A stretch of 64,000 bases of DNA from Acinetobacter colistiniresistens (GCF_000413935.1 NZ_KE340376.1:66091-130090), one strand, 5' to 3'. Counted from the stretch's first letter, positions 9,771-18,640 are shown. Notes: generated by a model not told the origin, from the letters alone. Made by a program: numbers and translations.

Positions 9771-10275
9771 ATTCTTTTACTCCATTCCAAAGAATATATG
9801 TCAGGGTCAACCAAATTATTTTTTTTATACTATGTGGTGGTTATCCTAACCATAAACAAAATTAAAATACTGCGAACTGCAGTACAGAATCTAAAGCAAA
9901 GACGCATGCTAAAACGTATTTTAAAATAGCATTAAAATCATAAAAAACAATATCATTAAATCAAAATCAATCATTTAAATTAATCATAAAAATCATATAG
10001 ATACAAAAATAACACCCAAATAATTTAATTGATTAATAAAACAAATTAACTATTCAAAAATACTCATTAATCCCATCAAAGTATATTTAGCTTATTATTT
10101 TAATCATCTATTTTCCAATATTGCGATAAAATAATTCAATAATCATTTGCCGATTTTTTAAAAATAAATAGCTTGCCTCTCATCAGCGAATTAACAAAAA
10201 TGCCAGTCACAATGTGCTGTTTTTTTTATAAATTACAGCATATAAATCAAAAACTTTCCGCATAGGTCGTCCACC
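9771..10275. promoter_or_regulatory. Divergent control region gntP / lysR-type regulator
   Basis: This is 505 bp of very AT-rich DNA without a credible gene. It contains a 17-bp dyad TACTGC-N5-GCAGTA at 9868-9884, about 98 bp before the gntP start. The 9-mer CTCATTAAT at 10063-10071 equals one arm of the palindrome found upstream of the CoA-transferase genes. Both are candidate regulator sites for this module. Confidence 0.5.
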
Positions 10276-11160
10276 ATGACTTTAAAGCAACTCAAAGCAT
10301 TTCTGGCTTTGACCCGTACCCTGAATTATGCAAATGCCTCTGCTGAATTGCATCTCAGTCAATCTGCTTTAAGTCTAAGTATCAAATCACTGGAAGAAGA
10401 ACTGGGTGGCAAGCTGTTTAAACGTAATACCCGTCGGGTTGAGCTGACACAGGAAGGAAAGTCCTTGATTCCCTATGCCAAGAAATTACTGGCCAATTGG
10501 GAAGATATGGAAAAGGATGTTAAACAACGTTTTAAACTCAATCGCGGAACATTGAATATTGCTTCGATGCCCTTTGTCACCCATGCGATTTTGCCGCAAG
10601 TGATTCATAGCTTTTTAGCCAAACATCCCAATATCAGCTTTTCCATTCATGACATTCCCAATGAAAAAGTACTGGAAAATGTGCAGGATGGTATCTTTGA
10701 AATAGGGATCTGCTTTGAACCGCCACGCAATGACCAATTGGAATTTAAGCCCTTATTTGAGGAAGACTTCCTTGCACTCTTACCAAAAACGCATCCTTTG
10801 GCAAGCGCGGATTCGATCAGTTGGAAACAGTTGTGTGCCAATCCCTTTGTGACCTTACAGCATCCCTCCATTGTTCGACACCTGATTGAAGAAAACTGTC
10901 TTAAAAACCATCTGACTTTAGATTTAAAAGTCGAATGTCATCAGATCAGTTCCCTCTCCAGCTTTGTGGCATTGGATATGGGGGTCAGTGCCATCCCCCG
11001 TCATTTTCAGAATTTTATCGACAAGGAACATAATGTACTGATTGAAATTGAGGACGGCAAGCTGCCTCAGGCGATTGGCATTGTCTATAAAAAAGACTTT
11101 GAACTTTCCAATATTTCAGCCGAGTTTATCGAGATCTTGCTGCAACATGATTTTGGCTAA
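10276..11160 (+). CDS. LysR-family transcriptional regulator of the ketone-body module
   Basis: A 294-aa LysR regulator. The N-terminal winged helix-turn-helix is clear (LKQLKAFLALTRTLNYANAS, then LHLSQSALSLSIKSLEEELG, residues about 4-51). It is followed by the linker helix and a periplasmic-binding-protein-like effector domain (LNIASMPFVTHAILPQVI from about residue 97). It sits between the gntP-bdhA unit and the scoAB-atoE unit, so it probably controls both, with 3-hydroxybutyrate or acetoacetate as a plausible inducer. That role is inferred from position and candidate operators only. Confidence 0.92.
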   Translation: MTLKQLKAFLALTRTLNYANASAELHLSQSALSLSIKSLEEELGGKLFKRNTRRVELTQEGKSLIPYAKKLLANWEDMEKDVKQRFKLNRGTLNIASMPFVTHAILPQVIHSFLAKHPNISFSIHDIPNEKVLENVQDGIFEIGICFEPPRNDQLEFKPLFEEDFLALLPKTHPLASADSISWKQLCANPFVTLQHPSIVRHLIEENCLKNHLTLDLKVECHQISSLSSFVALDMGVSAIPRHFQNFIDKEHNVLIEIEDGKLPQAIGIVYKKDFELSNISAEFIEILLQHDFG

Positions 11161-11237
11161 GCCTGATTGACTGCTACACAAAGACAGATTCGCTCCGTCA
11201 TCGTGCCCTGTTAAGTGAAATAGATAAAATTTATTGT

Positions 11238-11260
11238 ATTAATGAGTTTCCCTCATTAAT
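11238..11260. promoter_or_regulatory. Candidate LysR operator (T-N11-A palindrome) upstream of scoA
   Basis: A perfect palindrome ATTAATGAG-N5-CTCATTAAT, containing the LysR-type T-N11-A core TGAG-N5-CTCA. It is centred about 90 bp before the scoA ATG. One arm recurs exactly at 10063-10071 upstream of the regulator gene. Confidence 0.5.
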
Positions 11261-11338
11261 CCTTTAGAAATTTAAACTTCTGTAAATAATCCCTGAGTGC
11301 TAAAACTATTAGAAACCAAGGAATTTACAGGTGAAAAA

Positions 11339-12043
11339 ATGAATAAAGTCTATTCAAGCGCAGCACTGGCACTGCAAGATGTGGTGCAAGATCAGCAGAC
11401 TTTTGCGGTTGGCGGTTTTGGCTTATGCGGTATTCCTGAGGCCTTGATTCAGGCGCTGAAAGAAACAGGTGTCACAGGCCTGACTTGTATCTCTAATAAT
11501 GCAGGTATTGATGATTTTGGCTTGGGTGTGTTGCTCAAGACCCGACAAATTAAAAAAATGATCTCGTCTTATGTGGGCGAAAATAAAGAATTTGAACGCC
11601 AATATCTAAATGGTGAACTCGAAGTTGAACTCACCCCACAAGGCACATTAGCGGAAAAACTACGTGCTGGTGGTGCTGGTATTCCTGCTTTTTATACTGC
11701 AACAGGTGCAGGTACCTTAGTGGCTGAAGGTAAGGAACAACGCGAATTTAATGGTCGTACTTATATTCTGGAACCCTCTCTTACCGCAGATGTGGCCTTG
11801 GTTAAAGCCTATAAAGCGGATAAAGCCGGCAATCTAGTGTTCCGTAAAACCGCTCAAAACTTTAATCCTGAATGTGCAATGGCTGGAAAAATTACCATTG
11901 CCGAAGTTGAACAGATTGTAGAAATTGGCGAACTGGATCCAGATGAAATCCATTTAGCAGGGATTTACGTCAATCGTGTGGTGCTCAATGCCACACCAGA
12001 AAAACGGATCGAACAAAAAACCCTCAAAGCACAGGACGCATAA
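11339..12043 (+). CDS. scoA: Succinyl-CoA:3-ketoacid (acetoacetate) CoA-transferase subunit A
   Basis: The alpha subunit of the two-component CoA transferase that converts acetoacetate to acetoacetyl-CoA using succinyl-CoA or acetyl-CoA. The start ATG at 11339 follows AGGTG with a 5-nt spacer; an upstream in-frame start would add 14 unsupported residues. The 234-aa product matches the family length. It shows the [13 protein letters not shown] glycine-rich block (about residues 24-36) and the [10 protein letters not shown] segment (about 114-123). Subunit B starts 2 bp after its stop, so the two are translationally coupled. It may equally be named atoD-like; the CoA donor cannot be told from sequence. 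Confidence 0.93.
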   Translation: MNKVYSSAALALQDVVQDQQTFAVGGFGLCGIPEALIQALKETGVTGLTCISNNAGIDDFGLGVLLKTRQIKKMISSYVGENKEFERQYLNGELEVELTPQGTLAEKLRAGGAGIPAFYTATGAGTLVAEGKEQREFNGRTYILEPSLTADVALVKAYKADKAGNLVFRKTAQNFNPECAMAGKITIAEVEQIVEIGELDPDEIHLAGIYVNRVVLNATPEKRIEQKTLKAQDA

Positions 12044-12045
12044 TC

Positions 12046-12687
12046 ATGGCATGGACACGTGAACAAATGGCACAACGTGCCGCACAAGAATTACAAGATG
12101 GTTTCTACGTCAATCTGGGTATTGGCCTGCCCACTCTAGTTGCCAATTACATTCCAGAGGATATGGATGTATGGCTGCAATCGGAAAATGGTCTGCTCGG
12201 TATTGGCGAGTTTCCAACCGAACAGCAACTCGACCCTGATTTAATCAATGCTGGCAAACAAACTGTCACCGCGCGTGCAGGTGCAGCCTTTTTCTCCAGC
12301 AGTGAATCCTTTGCCATGATTCGTGGCGGACACGTCAATATCGCCATTTTGGGTGCCATGGAAGTCTCTGAACAAGGTGATTTGGCCAACTGGATGATTC
12401 CGGGCAAAAAAGTCAAAGGCATGGGTGGCGCGATGGACTTGGTTGCAGGCGTACAGCGTGTGGTGGTGTTGATGGAACACAATGCCAAAGACGGGACTGC
12501 CAAAATCGTCAAACAGTGCAGCTTACCACTGACAGGTCAAAAAGTGGTGCATCGCATTATTAGCGATTTAGGTGTTTTGGATGTTGTTGCTGAAGGCATC
12601 AAACTGGTGGAACTAGCACCTGATGTGACTGAACAACAAATTCAAGCTGCTACAGGTGTTGAGCTGTTGATTGAAGCCCAAGCTTAA
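12046..12687 (+). CDS. scoB: Succinyl-CoA:3-ketoacid (acetoacetate) CoA-transferase subunit B
   Basis: The 213-aa beta subunit. It carries the [15 protein letters not shown] block (residues about 24-38) and the catalytic glutamate in [12 protein letters not shown] (about 46-57), which forms the covalent glutamyl-CoA intermediate in this family. Downstream motifs [23 protein letters not shown] and [11 protein letters not shown] are typical. It lies directly after subunit A (2-bp gap). A hairpin with a short T run follows 30 bp after the stop, before atoE. Confidence 0.94.
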   Translation: MAWTREQMAQRAAQELQDGFYVNLGIGLPTLVANYIPEDMDVWLQSENGLLGIGEFPTEQQLDPDLINAGKQTVTARAGAAFFSSSESFAMIRGGHVNIAILGAMEVSEQGDLANWMIPGKKVKGMGGAMDLVAGVQRVVVLMEHNAKDGTAKIVKQCSLPLTGQKVVHRIISDLGVLDVVAEGIKLVELAPDVTEQQIQAATGVELLIEAQA

Positions 12688-12716
12688 TTCTACACACGCT
12701 TTTATTTTTCTCGTTG

Positions 12717-12743
12717 AAGTGATGCTGTGATGGCATCACTTTT
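12717..12743 (+). terminator. Hairpin after scoB
   Basis: Arms 12717-12725 (AAGTGATGC) and 12733-12741 (GCATCACTT) with a 7-nt loop, followed by TT and then C. The T run is short, so read-through into atoE is likely and this may be a partial terminator or an mRNA processing boundary. Confidence 0.45.
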
Positions 12744-12810
12744 CGCTGTTTTCACAACAGTAAAAATTCATTTAGGACAAATGAATCAGCTACAACAAAA
12801 TTAAAAATGG

Positions 12811-14229
12811 ATGCTCAAGATGAATAAACAACCTGCCGTGTTAGAACGGTTTGCCCTGCGGATTAGTAACTGGTCGGAAAAATGGTTTCCTGACTCTTAT
12901 ATTTTTGCCCTGCTCGGTGTAATTATCGTTTCCTTTGCTGCCATCGGCATTGGTGCATCGGTACAAGATGTCGCAAGCTCCTTCGGGAATGGTTTCTGGA
13001 GTTTAATCCCCTTCACCTTACAAATGACCATGCTGATTATTGTCGGTTATGTGGTTTCGGTTTCTGCACCTGTGAAAAAACTGATTCAGATGATGGCACG
13101 TATTCCCCATTCGGGACGCAGCGCCATTGTCTTGGTCGCCACGGTCAGCTTATTGATTTCTCTGGTCAATTGGGCAGTCAGTACCATTTTGACCGCGTTA
13201 TTGGTGATTGCGCTGGCCAAGCGTAAAGAGCTACAGATGGACTACCGTGCTGCTGCCGCTGCTGCCATTATTGGTATGGGAGCAACATGGGCACTGGGCA
13301 TCAGTTCGTCTGCGGCACAATTACAGGCCAATAAAGCCAGTTTGCCTGAATCCATCTATAACCTCACAGGTGTGATTCCATTTACCGAAACCATCTTCCT
13401 ATGGCAATCCATGCTGATGACTCTGATCTTAGTGATTGTCTCGATTGCGATTGCCTATTGGTCTGCACCGAAAGGTGACAACGTCAAAACCATGCAGGAT
13501 TTTGAGCTGAGTTTTGATGAAGAAGAAAAAACTGAAGTTAAATCAACCCGACCGGGCGACTGGTTGGAAAACTCACCCTTATTGACCATTATCGTGGTGG
13601 CATTAGGCTTGATTTGGATGTTCATCGAGTTTTCTAAAACCAATCCCATCATCGCCATTTCCAGTCTCAATACTTATAATTTTGTGTTCTTGATGCTGGG
13701 TCTGGCACTACACCGTACACCGCGAAACTTCCTCAATGCAGTGAGTCAGGCAGTGCCTGCGGTGTCGGGGATTCTGATTCAGTTCCCGCTCTACGGCAGT
13801 ATTGCCTTTATTATGACTCAAGCGCTGAATAGTCAAGATTTATCGCTGTCGCATTATATTGCTGAATTCTTTGTTTCGATTGCTTCAAAAGAAACCTTTG
13901 CGATTGTGATGGGCATCTACTCTGCAGTACTGGGTTTCTTTGTTCCTTCTGGTGGTGGTAAATGGATTATTGAAGCGCCTTATGTGATGCAGGCAGCCAA
14001 TGATTTACAAGTGCATTTAGGTTGGTCGGTACAGATTTATAATGCGGCCGAAGCCTTACCAAATCTGATCAATCCCTTCTTTATGCTGCCCATGCTCGGG
14101 ATTTTAAAACTCAAAGCCAAAGACGTGATTGGCTTTACTGTGACTCAATTGGTGTTCCATCTACCTTTAGTACTGTTCTTACTCTGGATTTTAGGACGCA
14201 CTTTAACGTATAGCCCACCAGTCATGTAA
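12811..14229 (+). CDS. atoE: Short-chain fatty acid / acetoacetate transporter AtoE family
   Basis: A 472-aa inner-membrane protein (469 if the second ATG at 12820 is used) with about 12 transmembrane segments, resembling the AtoE family that imports short-chain fatty acids. Recognisable blocks include SEKWFPDSYIFALLGVIIV near the N-terminus, GFWSLIPFTLQMTMLI, the FFVPSGGGKWIIEAPYVMQA loop (about residues 370-390) and EALPNLINPFFMLPMLGI. It is downstream of the CoA-transferase pair and complements the GntP permease, so it probably supplies acetoacetate or butyrate to the same pathway. Confidence 0.92.
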   Translation: MLKMNKQPAVLERFALRISNWSEKWFPDSYIFALLGVIIVSFAAIGIGASVQDVASSFGNGFWSLIPFTLQMTMLIIVGYVVSVSAPVKKLIQMMARIPHSGRSAIVLVATVSLLISLVNWAVSTILTALLVIALAKRKELQMDYRAAAAAAIIGMGATWALGISSSAAQLQANKASLPESIYNLTGVIPFTETIFLWQSMLMTLILVIVSIAIAYWSAPKGDNVKTMQDFELSFDEEEKTEVKSTRPGDWLENSPLLTIIVVALGLIWMFIEFSKTNPIIAISSLNTYNFVFLMLGLALHRTPRNFLNAVSQAVPAVSGILIQFPLYGSIAFIMTQALNSQDLSLSHYIAEFFVSIASKETFAIVMGIYSAVLGFFVPSGGGKWIIEAPYVMQAANDLQVHLGWSVQIYNAAEALPNLINPFFMLPMLGILKLKAKDVIGFTVTQLVFHLPLVLFLLWILGRTLTYSPPVM

Positions 14230-14575
14230 CTACACAGCTCCGTCAGCGCCACTTTTTATCTTGAAACTCTTGAAGATGAAAAGTGGTGATCACTGTTGCT
14301 TACTATCAATCATCTACCGATCTTCATGCGAGTTCTCTCGCCTCGCTTTATTCAGCAATGTCCAAAACCGTGCTATTTTTAAGCAAATTGCACCACTTTT
14401 CACCAAAATTACAATTTAACTTCTAAATTGGTGCGTTTTTTGCTTTAGATATTTCATCAAATTAAGTTGTTGTGATACAGCTTGAGTTTCTAGATTTACT
14501 AAATCCATTTTGGTGCAGAAAACGAATCAAACATTTGCATCAAAATAAAATTTAGCACTTTTTTTGAGCATCATT
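14230..14575. other. Intergenic region atoE-amt with stem-loop and sigma54 promoter
   Basis: A 346-bp gap without a gene. A 14-15 bp imperfect stem at 14249-14262 / 14272-14286 (loop 9 nt, no T tract) probably ends the atoE message. A TGCACCA half-site lies at 14389-14395, its complement TGGTGCA at 14511-14517, and the -24/-12 promoter between them at 14429-14444. Confidence 0.55.
14429..14444 (+). promoter_or_regulatory. Candidate sigma54 promoter of amt
   Basis: TGGTGCG-N4-TTGCT has the invariant GG (14430-14431) and GC (14442-14443) exactly 10 bp apart, as required for RpoN. It lies 132 bp before the amt ATG on the coding strand. A TGCACCA element about 40 bp upstream resembles an NtrC half-site. 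Nitrogen control of amt by NtrC/sigma54 is well established in related bacteria. Confidence 0.5.
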
Positions 14576-15763
14576 ATGCAAAACGTAGATCTATTTTTCT
14601 TACTGCTCGGGGCAGTACTGGTATTGGCAATGCACGCTGGCTTTGCGTTCTTGGAGTTGGGCACCGTGCGCCATAAAAACCAAGTCAATGCATTGAGTAA
14701 AATCCTCACCGATTTTGCCATTTCAGCGATTGCCTATTTCTTTGTAGGCTATTGGATTGCATATGGTCAAAACTTTTTCCATGCAGGCAGCACCTTAGCC
14801 GCCGATCATGGTTATAACCTGATGCGCTGTTTCTTCTTACTAACTTTTGCTGCGGCGATTCCTGCGATTATTTCGGGCGGTATCGCTGAACGTGCCAAAA
14901 TGCGTGCTCAAGCCATTGCCACACTGATCTTGGTTGCCCTGATCTACCCTTTGTTTGAAGGCATGATCTGGAATGGTAACTACGGTCTACAAAAATGGTT
15001 AGAGAACTCTTTTGGTGCAAGTTTCCATGACTTTGCAGGTTCTGTGGTGGTGCATGCCATGGGAGGCTGGATTGCCCTCGCCGCAGTAATTTTACTGGGT
15101 GCCCGTCATGGTCGTTATAAGAATGATGGTCGTGTCAGTGCCCATCCACCCTCATCTATTCCATTCCTTGCTTTAGGTTCATGGATTCTAATCGTGGGCT
15201 GGTTTGGTTTTAACGTGATGAGTGCACAACGGGTTGAAGCCATCTCTGGTCTGGTGGCAATTAACTCACTGATGGCAATGGTCGGTGGTACTTTGGCAGC
15301 CAACTTTATGGGCCGAAATGACCCTGGTTTCTTACACAATGGTCCATTGGCAGGCTTGGTCGCAATCTGTGCAGGTTCAGATATTGTGCACCCAATTGGT
15401 GCATTAATCATTGGTGGTACGGCGGGTGCACTGTTTGTTTACCTGTTCACCTATACTCAGAATAAACTAAAAGTTGATGATGTGTTAGGTGTCTGGCCAT
15501 TACATGGGGTATGCGGTGCCTTGGGTGGTATCGCAGCAGGCATCTTTGGTCAACAAGCTTTAGGTGGTCTCGGTGGTGTTTCCATCATCTCGCAAATCAT
15601 CGGCACAGGTCTCGGCATTCTCATTGCATTGCTTGGTGGTTTTATTGTCTATGGCCTGTTAAAAGCCACTATGGGGATTCGTCTTTCGCAAGAAGATGAA
15701 TATCGTGGCGCAGACCTTTCCATTCATAAGATTTCAGCCAACTCTGAAGAGTCCATGTTCTAA
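14576..15763 (+). CDS. amt: Ammonium transporter
   Basis: Amt/MEP/Rh channel for ammonium uptake across the inner membrane; 395 aa with 11 expected transmembrane helices and no signal peptide. The ATG at 14576 is preferred over a TTG 12 nt upstream because GAG lies 7 nt before it and MQNVDLFFLLLGAVLV then begins helix 1. Family features include FAFLELGTVRHKNQVNALSK (residues about 24-43), DFAGSVVVHAMGGW with the first pore histidine (about 148-161) and WPLHGVCGALGGIAAGIF with the second (about 308-325). No glnK gene is adjacent, unlike many amt loci. Confidence 0.95.
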   Translation: MQNVDLFFLLLGAVLVLAMHAGFAFLELGTVRHKNQVNALSKILTDFAISAIAYFFVGYWIAYGQNFFHAGSTLAADHGYNLMRCFFLLTFAAAIPAIISGGIAERAKMRAQAIATLILVALIYPLFEGMIWNGNYGLQKWLENSFGASFHDFAGSVVVHAMGGWIALAAVILLGARHGRYKNDGRVSAHPPSSIPFLALGSWILIVGWFGFNVMSAQRVEAISGLVAINSLMAMVGGTLAANFMGRNDPGFLHNGPLAGLVAICAGSDIVHPIGALIIGGTAGALFVYLFTYTQNKLKVDDVLGVWPLHGVCGALGGIAAGIFGQQALGGLGGVSIISQIIGTGLGILIALLGGFIVYGLLKATMGIRLSQEDEYRGADLSIHKISANSEESMF

Positions 15764-15777
15764 ATCCAAACCCTTTT

Positions 15778-15802
15778 AAGCGACGGCAACGTCGCTTTTT
15801 TT
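15778..15802 (+). terminator. amt terminator
   Basis: An AAGCGACG / CGTCGCTT stem (15778-15785, 15790-15797) with a GCAA tetraloop and a run of T residues, 14 bp after the amt stop. A textbook intrinsic terminator. Confidence 0.85.
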
Positions 15803-16187
15803 ATGTTGAACAGATTGCGGTCGAATTCCAATCTATCAATTTAATTTCAACTCAATAACGCTGTTTATTGAGATCAACGCCTTGATCGGGATTCTTGACT
15901 GCTCCCCACCGCCATTCAAATCCAGACCGTAATCATGGCACATATCATGCTTTATATTTCTTGCAATTTTTACTGTAATTTACAACTTTTAAATTACGCC
16001 ACTCATCCACTATTACGATTAACAAAACCGTAAAAAATATCGCTTGAGCATGTGCATTCAACTCCATTAAGATGAAAAATAATGTTTTTTAATACACCAA
16101 AAAGAACACATTATTTTTCATAAAAATGAACGGTTAAACGGCAACAATGACGCATACGATCATAACGATACAAAAGGAGTTTTGTAC
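15803..16187. promoter_or_regulatory. gltIJKL control region with 14-bp inverted repeat
   Basis: A 385-bp region without a gene. Besides the sigma54 match at 15936-15951 it has a perfect 14-bp inverted repeat, ATGAAAAATAATGT at 16072-16085 and its complement at 16108-16121, separated by 22 nt. The repeat ends 66 bp before the gltI ATG. It could be an operator pair or an mRNA stem-loop in the leader. Confidence 0.55.
15936..15951 (+). promoter_or_regulatory. Candidate sigma54 promoter of gltIJKL
   Basis: TGGCAC followed by ATATCATGCT matches the TGGCAC-N5-TTGC consensus closely, with GG (15937-15938) and GC (15949-15950) separated by exactly 10 bp. It lies about 237 bp before the gltI start. 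The homologous acidic amino acid transporter of Pseudomonas is sigma54-dependent. Confidence 0.5.
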
Positions 16188-17132
16188 ATGATTTATAAAC
16201 GCACCATGACCTCTCTGCTTTGTGCAGGCACAATGATATTCGGACTCAGTGCCTGTAGTGACAACAAAGCGCCGGCTGCTGGCGACAAAGCGACTGAAGC
16301 GGGTGCCTCCACTTCGGGAACATTAAACAAAATCAAAAGTTCTGGCACGATTGTGCTGGGTTATCGCGATTCATCAATTCCCTTTTCATATATTGCATCT
16401 ACCCCAAACCAACCGGTTGGTTATGCACATGATCTGCAACTTAAAGTTGTTGAAGCTGTAAAGCAGAAGCTGAATATGCCAGACCTGAAAATCCGCTATA
16501 ACTTGGTCACCAGTCAGAACCGTATTCCACTGGTCTCGAATGGTACCGTGGATCTGGAATGTGGCTCGACCACCAATAATAAAGAACGCCAACAGCAAGT
16601 CGATTTCTCTGTCGGTTTCTTTGAAGTGGGTTCTCGACTACTAACCGCTAAAAATTCGGGCATTAAAGACTTTGCCGATTTAAAAGGTAAAAAACTGGTC
16701 ACCACTGCAGGTACGACGTCTGAACGCTATATCCGTCAACACCAACAAGAACTTGGCATTGGCGAAATCATTTCTGCCAAAGACCATGCTGAATCCTTCT
16801 TGATGCTACAAAATGGTCGTGCTGTCGCGTTTATGATGGACGATATCCTGCTGGCAGGAGAAAAATCTAAAGCCAAAGATCCAAATCAATGGGAGATTGT
16901 CGGCACAGCACCCATCCATGAAATTTATGGTTGTATGCTGCGAAAAGGCGATACAGGCTTTAAACAAGTGGTCGATGATGCCATTAAGGCAACCTATGCG
17001 TCTGGTGAAATCAACAAGATGTATGAAAAATGGTTCCAGCAACCGATTCCACCGAAGAACATTAATTTGAACTTCGCCATGTCTGATCAACTCAAAGCTT
17101 TAATCAGCAATCCTCACGATCGCGATCAATAA
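16188..17132 (+). CDS. gltI: Glutamate/aspartate-type ABC transporter substrate-binding lipoprotein
   Basis: Periplasmic solute-binding protein of family 3, 314 aa. The ATG at 16188 follows AAGGAG with an 8-nt spacer. The N-terminus is a lipoprotein signal with lipobox LSAC (Cys about residue 24), so it is probably anchored to a membrane. Binding-fold motifs include IVLGYRDSSIPFSYI (about 56-70), GYAHDLQLKVVEAV, ECGSTTNNKERQQQVDFSVGFF (the ligand-contacting SBP_bac_3 signature) and GKKLVTTAGTTSERYI. It heads the gltIJKL operon. Substrate assignment to glutamate/aspartate rests on operon type and motif resemblance. Confidence 0.9.
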   Translation: MIYKRTMTSLLCAGTMIFGLSACSDNKAPAAGDKATEAGASTSGTLNKIKSSGTIVLGYRDSSIPFSYIASTPNQPVGYAHDLQLKVVEAVKQKLNMPDLKIRYNLVTSQNRIPLVSNGTVDLECGSTTNNKERQQQVDFSVGFFEVGSRLLTAKNSGIKDFADLKGKKLVTTAGTTSERYIRQHQQELGIGEIISAKDHAESFLMLQNGRAVAFMMDDILLAGEKSKAKDPNQWEIVGTAPIHEIYGCMLRKGDTGFKQVVDDAIKATYASGEINKMYEKWFQQPIPPKNINLNFAMSDQLKALISNPHDRDQ

Positions 17133-17211
17133 TCCCCGCCCCTTATAACAAGAATAGTATTGTGGGGTCGGGAAACAGAGGATGTTGTCCCGACTCTACT
17201 CAGGAGTTGTT

Positions 17212-17955
17212 ATGAATTATAGCTGGAACTGGGGTGTTTTGTGGCAATCAACAGGCATCGGAGACACCACCTACCTGAACTGGATTGTCACGGGCCTCGG
17301 ATGGCTCATTGTGATTGCTGTGGTTGCATGGAGCATTGCCCTACTGCTCGGCAGTATTCTTGGCATCATGCGTACACTTCCCAATAAAACCGCCAGAGCA
17401 ATCGGTACGGCCTATGTGACATTATTTAGAAATGTGCCCTTACTGGTTCAATTATTTATTTGGTTCTATGTGGTTCCCAACTTCCTACCCGCACCGATTA
17501 AAAACTGGTGGATCAATGATCTGGGAGCCAATACCACCGCGCTGATTTCCGCCAGTGTCGGACTCGGCTTATTCACTGCAGCGCGTGTATGTGAGCAGGT
17601 CCGGACAGGCATTGAGGCTTTACCCAAGGGGCAAATCAATGCTGGCTATGCCATGGGGTTTACCACGGCACAGCTGTATCGCTATGTCATTCTACCGCAG
17701 TCTTTTCGTACCATTTTGCCACCACTGAGTTCTGAACTGACCAACTGCGTGAAAAACACCTCGGTCGCCTCTCTGGTTGGGGTCGCAGAAATCATTTCAC
17801 AGATGAAAACCATTAGTGAATATACCCAGAACACCATCGAAATTTATACCTATGTCACGCTGATTTTTATCGTGATCAACATCTGCCTCATTTTTAGCAT
17901 GAACCTGTTGGAAAAACGTCTGCGTATTCCTGGTTTAATCTCAGGAGGCAAGTAA
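17212..17955 (+). CDS. gltJ: Glutamate/aspartate-type ABC transporter permease GltJ
   Basis: A 247-aa inner-membrane permease of the His/Glu/Gln/Arg-opine family (HEQRo). The ATG at 17212 follows AGGAG; an upstream in-frame codon would give a poor leader. The N-terminus (MNYSWNWGVLW) matches GltJ/AatQ proteins. The EAA-type loop contacting the ATPase is GQINAGYAMGFTTAQLYRYV followed by ILPQSFRTILPPL (about residues 140-170). GltK follows 1 bp after the stop, so the two form the heterodimeric channel. Confidence 0.92.
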   Translation: MNYSWNWGVLWQSTGIGDTTYLNWIVTGLGWLIVIAVVAWSIALLLGSILGIMRTLPNKTARAIGTAYVTLFRNVPLLVQLFIWFYVVPNFLPAPIKNWWINDLGANTTALISASVGLGLFTAARVCEQVRTGIEALPKGQINAGYAMGFTTAQLYRYVILPQSFRTILPPLSSELTNCVKNTSVASLVGVAEIISQMKTISEYTQNTIEIYTYVTLIFIVINICLIFSMNLLEKRLRIPGLISGGK

Positions 17956-17956
17956 T

Positions 17957-18640
17957 ATGGAATGGTTAACTTCTTTTCTCAATGACTTACAGCAGTCTGG
18001 CCCTGCCCTCTGGTACGGATTCAGCATCACCTTAAAAGTGGTAGTAATTGCCACCATTGGTGGTATCGCCATTGGTACGCTACTGGCGATGATGCGTTTG
18101 TCTTCAATCAAAATTCTGAACTGGATTGCACAGGCTTATGTCGACCTGTTCCGTTCTATTCCGCTGTTATTAGTATTGATGTGGTTCTATTTTGCTGTGC
18201 CATTTTTTTATACCGCAATCACAGGACAATATCTGACCATTGATACCGCTTTGGTTTCAAGTATCGTGGCCTTCATGCTGTTTGAAGCCGCTTATTTTTC
18301 TGAAATTGTACGTGCAGGGATTCAGTCGATTCCCAAAGGTCAAGCGGCAGCGGCTCAAGCCTTAGGCATGAGCTACGGGCAGTCGATGCGACTGATTATT
18401 CTGCCTCAGGCGTTCAGGAAAATGACCCCGTTATTACTGCAACAAACTATTATCCTGTTTCAGGATTCCACCATGGTCTATGCGATTGGTTTACTTGATT
18501 TTTTCAGAACAAATTATGTTCGTGGCGATTTAATGTCTCTGCTCACCCAATATATTTTATTTGCAGGGTTGGTGTACTTCACCATCAGCGCTCTCGCGAC
18601 ATTCGCAGTGAAACGTTTACAAAGGAGGTTAAGTGTATGA
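17957..18640 (+). CDS. gltK: Glutamate/aspartate-type ABC transporter permease GltK
   Basis: A 227-aa second permease of the heterodimer. It has about five transmembrane helices, beginning with the GFSITLKVVVIATIGGIAIG segment, and the EAA loop GQAAAAQALGMSYGQSMRLI followed by ILPQAFRKMTPLL (about residues 130-160). GGAGG precedes the ATG. Its stop codon overlaps the start of gltL by 4 bp, indicating translational coupling. Confidence 0.93.
   Translation: MEWLTSFLNDLQQSGPALWYGFSITLKVVVIATIGGIAIGTLLAMMRLSSIKILNWIAQAYVDLFRSIPLLLVLMWFYFAVPFFYTAITGQYLTIDTALVSSIVAFMLFEAAYFSEIVRAGIQSIPKGQAAAAQALGMSYGQSMRLIILPQAFRKMTPLLLQQTIILFQDSTMVYAIGLLDFFRTNYVRGDLMSLLTQYILFAGLVYFTISALATFAVKRLQRRLSV

Noticed and set aside
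10276..10290. Possible earlier start for the LysR regulator
   Set aside because: The ATG at 10276 already begins the canonical helix-turn-helix (MTLKQLKAFLAL), so no N-terminal extension is needed.
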